DNA of 64,000 bases from Fomes fomentarius (lineage: Eukaryota; Basidiomycota; Agaricomycetes; Polyporales; Polyporaceae), in the NCBI GenBank assembly GCA_022606135.1, contig JABYQN010000001.1, positions 2,480,001-2,544,000 of the forward strand, in the 5' to 3' direction. Of the stretch, positions 61,953 to 64,000 are shown piece after piece. The notes under the pieces are model-generated. The model ran no database searches. It saw only the letters and a list, made by a program, of their open reading frames with translations, and was not told the origin of the DNA. The position numbers were made by a program, and so were the translations under genes. Positions within the stretch are counted from its first letter, which is position 1, and every line of letters begins with the position of its first letter.

Positions 61953-63944
61953 TTATACAGACCGGCGCCACAGGAGGTCAACATACGCTGCGCGCGAGTA
62001 GCGCAGGAGGTCTGTTGTGCCAAAGATGTACCAGTTGTCGTTCATCGTCTTCTGGATGCCCTTTGTCATAGTCTCGATAGCCGTCAGAAACTCGAGACTG
62101 GGCACCTTGTTGGCCTTGACGATCTCCGCAAGACAGGCAAGGAACTCCCGTTGTAGCGCCTCGTTCGCCTCGCGTACGGGCTCCGTTTCCGAGAACGTGA
62201 GTCGCTCATCTCTTCCCAGCGTGAGGTAGCGAACGGGTTCTTGGGACGAAGCGGAGAGTGAAGTTTCCTGCTTCGGTTTCGGAGCAGCAGAAGTGATAAG
62301 CGGCACCGGATGGGCTACCATAGTGTCTGATGTTGTGCGAGGAATGGGTTTGGGACGACGAGGGTAGGAGACGGGTGGGGGGCCGTTGCGAATAACCATA
62401 CTGGCTGGAAGTGGTTTCTGAGGTGGAAGAGTGGCAGCGCGCAGAGGTTTAGCTGGAGGGGTCGGGGCCCGAGTCGACCCACTCCGTGTTGAGGTTGACC
62501 GCGCGACGGGAATGCCCGGAGGTGCCGCAAATGTCGGGGAAGCAGGGGATGTGGCAGGTGACTCTGGTGAGACAATGATCCGTGGGACCTCCGTAACCAC
62601 ACGTGGTTTAAAGGAGGCTATGATCGTCGAGCCTGACTCGGAGGACGTCGGCGAGGCAGCGCGACCAATTGGCGGAGAAGGGGGAAGGGGAAACATGGCA
62701 GGGTCGGCAGCCTCGACGGGAGGCTTCTCAGAATCGTATACGCGTTTCTCAGTGCTCGGGAACACGTGTGGGTGGGGCAGCTTCGGTATGTTCTCCTCGG
62801 TGCCCGCAGTCGGCTTCTCTGCGAATGCTGGCCGCTGCAGGTAGTAGGGCTGGCCAATGAAGAGTCCAGGCGTGCGGGAGTGCCAATATGTCTCTTCAGA
62901 ATGCTCGAACACGACGTTGTGCGTCACACATACTTCCCTGAAAGCGTATTCGGGAGAGCACTCGATGATGATGGGAAGGCGTGTCTTCGCGTTGCGCCCC
63001 TGAAGCGAAGACGTAGCAGGAAGTGGGGGGCCCTGGTCCAGAGTGTCGCCGACGAGCGGTTGCACGTCGACAATGGGGATCCTGCGGATCGGCTCCAGGC
63101 TGAAGACGACCTTGACAATGATGAAGAGCACCTGTAGCCCGAGCCAGCCATACGCCCATGCGTTCAGACCGACGATCAGCACCGTCGTGAAGATGTCGAC
63201 AATACCACTGAAGACCATCGCTCCGCCGACCGCCTTCAGCCGCTTGCTCTCGTACTTCGAGTGAAAGAGGTTGTAATCACGGACGTTGTTGAGATGGGTG
63301 CTGAGCATCGCAGCGTGTACGTTCTTCCCAGACACGACTAGCTGGAAGCAGCGGTACTCGGCGGTCGCAAGACGGTTCAGGTTGATGAATCGCTTTCCCT
63401 GCCCCCGAGCCACATGCAAGACACATATTGGAACGGCCCAGAAAACGGCGCTGATGATCTGTAGAGCGACGAGGGGAACGCCAGCACCGGTAGCCGCGTT
63501 CTGGAAGTTGATAAACGTCTCGAATGCGTAGAGGATGAGGTAGATGGTCATGCCACAGAGGAGTCGCTGGTTGCCGTTCTGCTTGAGCTCGACCTTTGCA
63601 GGGAGCCCTTGGGTCTGGAACCATGCCTCAACCATGTAGTCCTCCGTCGGGTTGTGATTGACAATGACATTGGAAGAATGACGCTCCTGGGTACCTGTGG
63701 GAACGTGGATGAGAGGCGGCGAGAACACGTTGACGTATTCCTGATGGTAGTACGAGAGCTCGCCGACGAGGTTGCGGTAGAGGTCGGCGCTGAGAAGCAT
63801 GATACCGACCTGGAGCTTCGAAAGCACGCGTCCGGCTCCGAGCCCGGCAACGGTGAGCGAGCCAGGAAATGTGCGTGCAGCGACAGCTTTCACGTTCTGC
63901 GTCTTGCCGGTGAGGACGGGCAAGAGGGAGAAGACGGAGCTCAT
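61953..63944 (-). CDS. Intronless 663-residue membrane protein, unknown
   Basis: Not recognised. One continuous frame. Residues 1-140 look soluble with beta-strand character and include SADLYRNLVGELSYYHQEYV and VIVNHNPTEDYMVEAWFQT. Four hydrophobic segments follow between about 145 and 290: LLCGMTIYLILYAFETFINF, VPLVALQIISAVFWAVPICV, GAMVFSGIVDIFTTVLIVGL and WLGLQVLFIIVKVVF. The C-terminal half is long, Pro/Ser/Thr-rich and disordered (SPESPATSPASPTFAAPPG), ending in a predicted helical region AEIVKANKVPSLEFLTAIE. No enzyme motif or signal peptide. ATG 63944 is the first in frame near the window edge; the promoter lies in the last 56 bases and beyond. The absence of introns is unusual among its neighbours. 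Confidence 0.8.
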   Translation of the reverse strand: MSSVFSLLPVLTGKTQNVKAVAARTFPGSLTVAGLGAGRVLSKLQVGIMLLSADLYRNLVGELSYYHQEYVNVFSPPLIHVPTGTQERHSSNVIVNHNPTEDYMVEAWFQTQGLPAKVELKQNGNQRLLCGMTIYLILYAFETFINFQNAATGAGVPLVALQIISAVFWAVPICVLHVARGQGKRFINLNRLATAEYRCFQLVVSGKNVHAAMLSTHLNNVRDYNLFHSKYESKRLKAVGGAMVFSGIVDIFTTVLIVGLNAWAYGWLGLQVLFIIVKVVFSLEPIRRIPIVDVQPLVGDTLDQGPPLPATSSLQGRNAKTRLPIIIECSPEYAFREVCVTHNVVFEHSEETYWHSRTPGLFIGQPYYLQRPAFAEKPTAGTEENIPKLPHPHVFPSTEKRVYDSEKPPVEAADPAMFPLPPSPPIGRAASPTSSESGSTIIASFKPRVVTEVPRIIVSPESPATSPASPTFAAPPGIPVARSTSTRSGSTRAPTPPAKPLRAATLPPQKPLPASMVIRNGPPPVSYPRRPKPIPRTTSDTMVAHPVPLITSAAPKPKQETSLSASSQEPVRYLTLGRDERLTFSETEPVREANEALQREFLACLAEIVKANKVPSLEFLTAIETMTKGIQKTMNDNWYIFGTTDLLRYSRAAYVDLLWRRSV

Positions 63945-64000
63945 GCCATTGATGTTTTGAATGGCAGCGGAAAGAGAACGGTCGTTTCCGTCGCCGCCTC

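Overview
The window is nuclear DNA from a filamentous basidiomycete, most likely an Agaricomycete. The evidence is the gene architecture and content. Nearly every gene is cut by many 50-60 nt GT-AG introns, several exons are under 30 nt, and genes lie close together on both strands without operons. The set includes a DUF6533-type seven-helix membrane protein, a family I know from Agaricomycetes. I cannot name the genus from sequence alone.

Layout. 0-5 kb: a Gyp7-type RabGAP, an HSL-type esterase and an intron-containing tRNA-Ser(GCU). 5-8 kb: phosphoserine aminotransferase and an unknown basic protein. 9.7-14 kb: mitochondrial thioester dehydratase HTD2, histone H2B and a PRCC-type nuclear protein. 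13.7-18.4 kb: NUP133, divergent from PRCC. 18.6-21.6 kb: two mitochondrial proteins (COA8/APOPT1 and an AIM34-like SAP protein) and a decayed proline-iminopeptidase-like pseudogene. 22.6-26 kb: an unknown protein with very short exons and a small coiled-coil protein. 26.3-33.8 kb: a Gfo/Idh/MocA oxidoreductase, an aprataxin homologue and a large secreted alpha/beta hydrolase. 33.8-37 kb: a gene-poor stretch. 37-43 kb: a small unknown, the fork-protection protein CSM3/TIPIN, an N-terminal protein methyltransferase with an apparent frameshift, and a LURP-one-related protein. 43.9-49.5 kb: a DUF6533 membrane protein, a mitochondrial-type adenylate kinase and COQ11. 50-54 kb: a secreted RlpA-like barrel protein and SCAMP. 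54.5-64 kb: poly(A)-binding protein, SRP54, SAGA subunit SPT8 and a 663-residue intronless membrane protein of unknown function.

Most genes are housekeeping and act independently. Three divergent pairs (PRCC/NUP133, CSM3/NTM1-like, SRP54/SPT8) have start codons only 103-177 bp apart and probably share promoters. Five genes encode likely mitochondrial proteins (HTD2, COA8, AIM34-like, ADK2, COQ11), but they are not one cluster. I saw no transposon, CRISPR array, viral insert or obvious secondary-metabolite cluster. The most useful leads are small: an adenylate kinase intron with a non-GT donor, a one-base frameshift in the methyltransferase, an A-rich leader upstream of the poly(A)-binding protein gene, 8-11 nt exons, one clear pseudogene, and a few uncharacterised proteins. 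I did not find a convincing new multi-gene system.

Splice sites were inferred by eye from frame continuity and family conservation, so individual exon borders may be off by a few bases.
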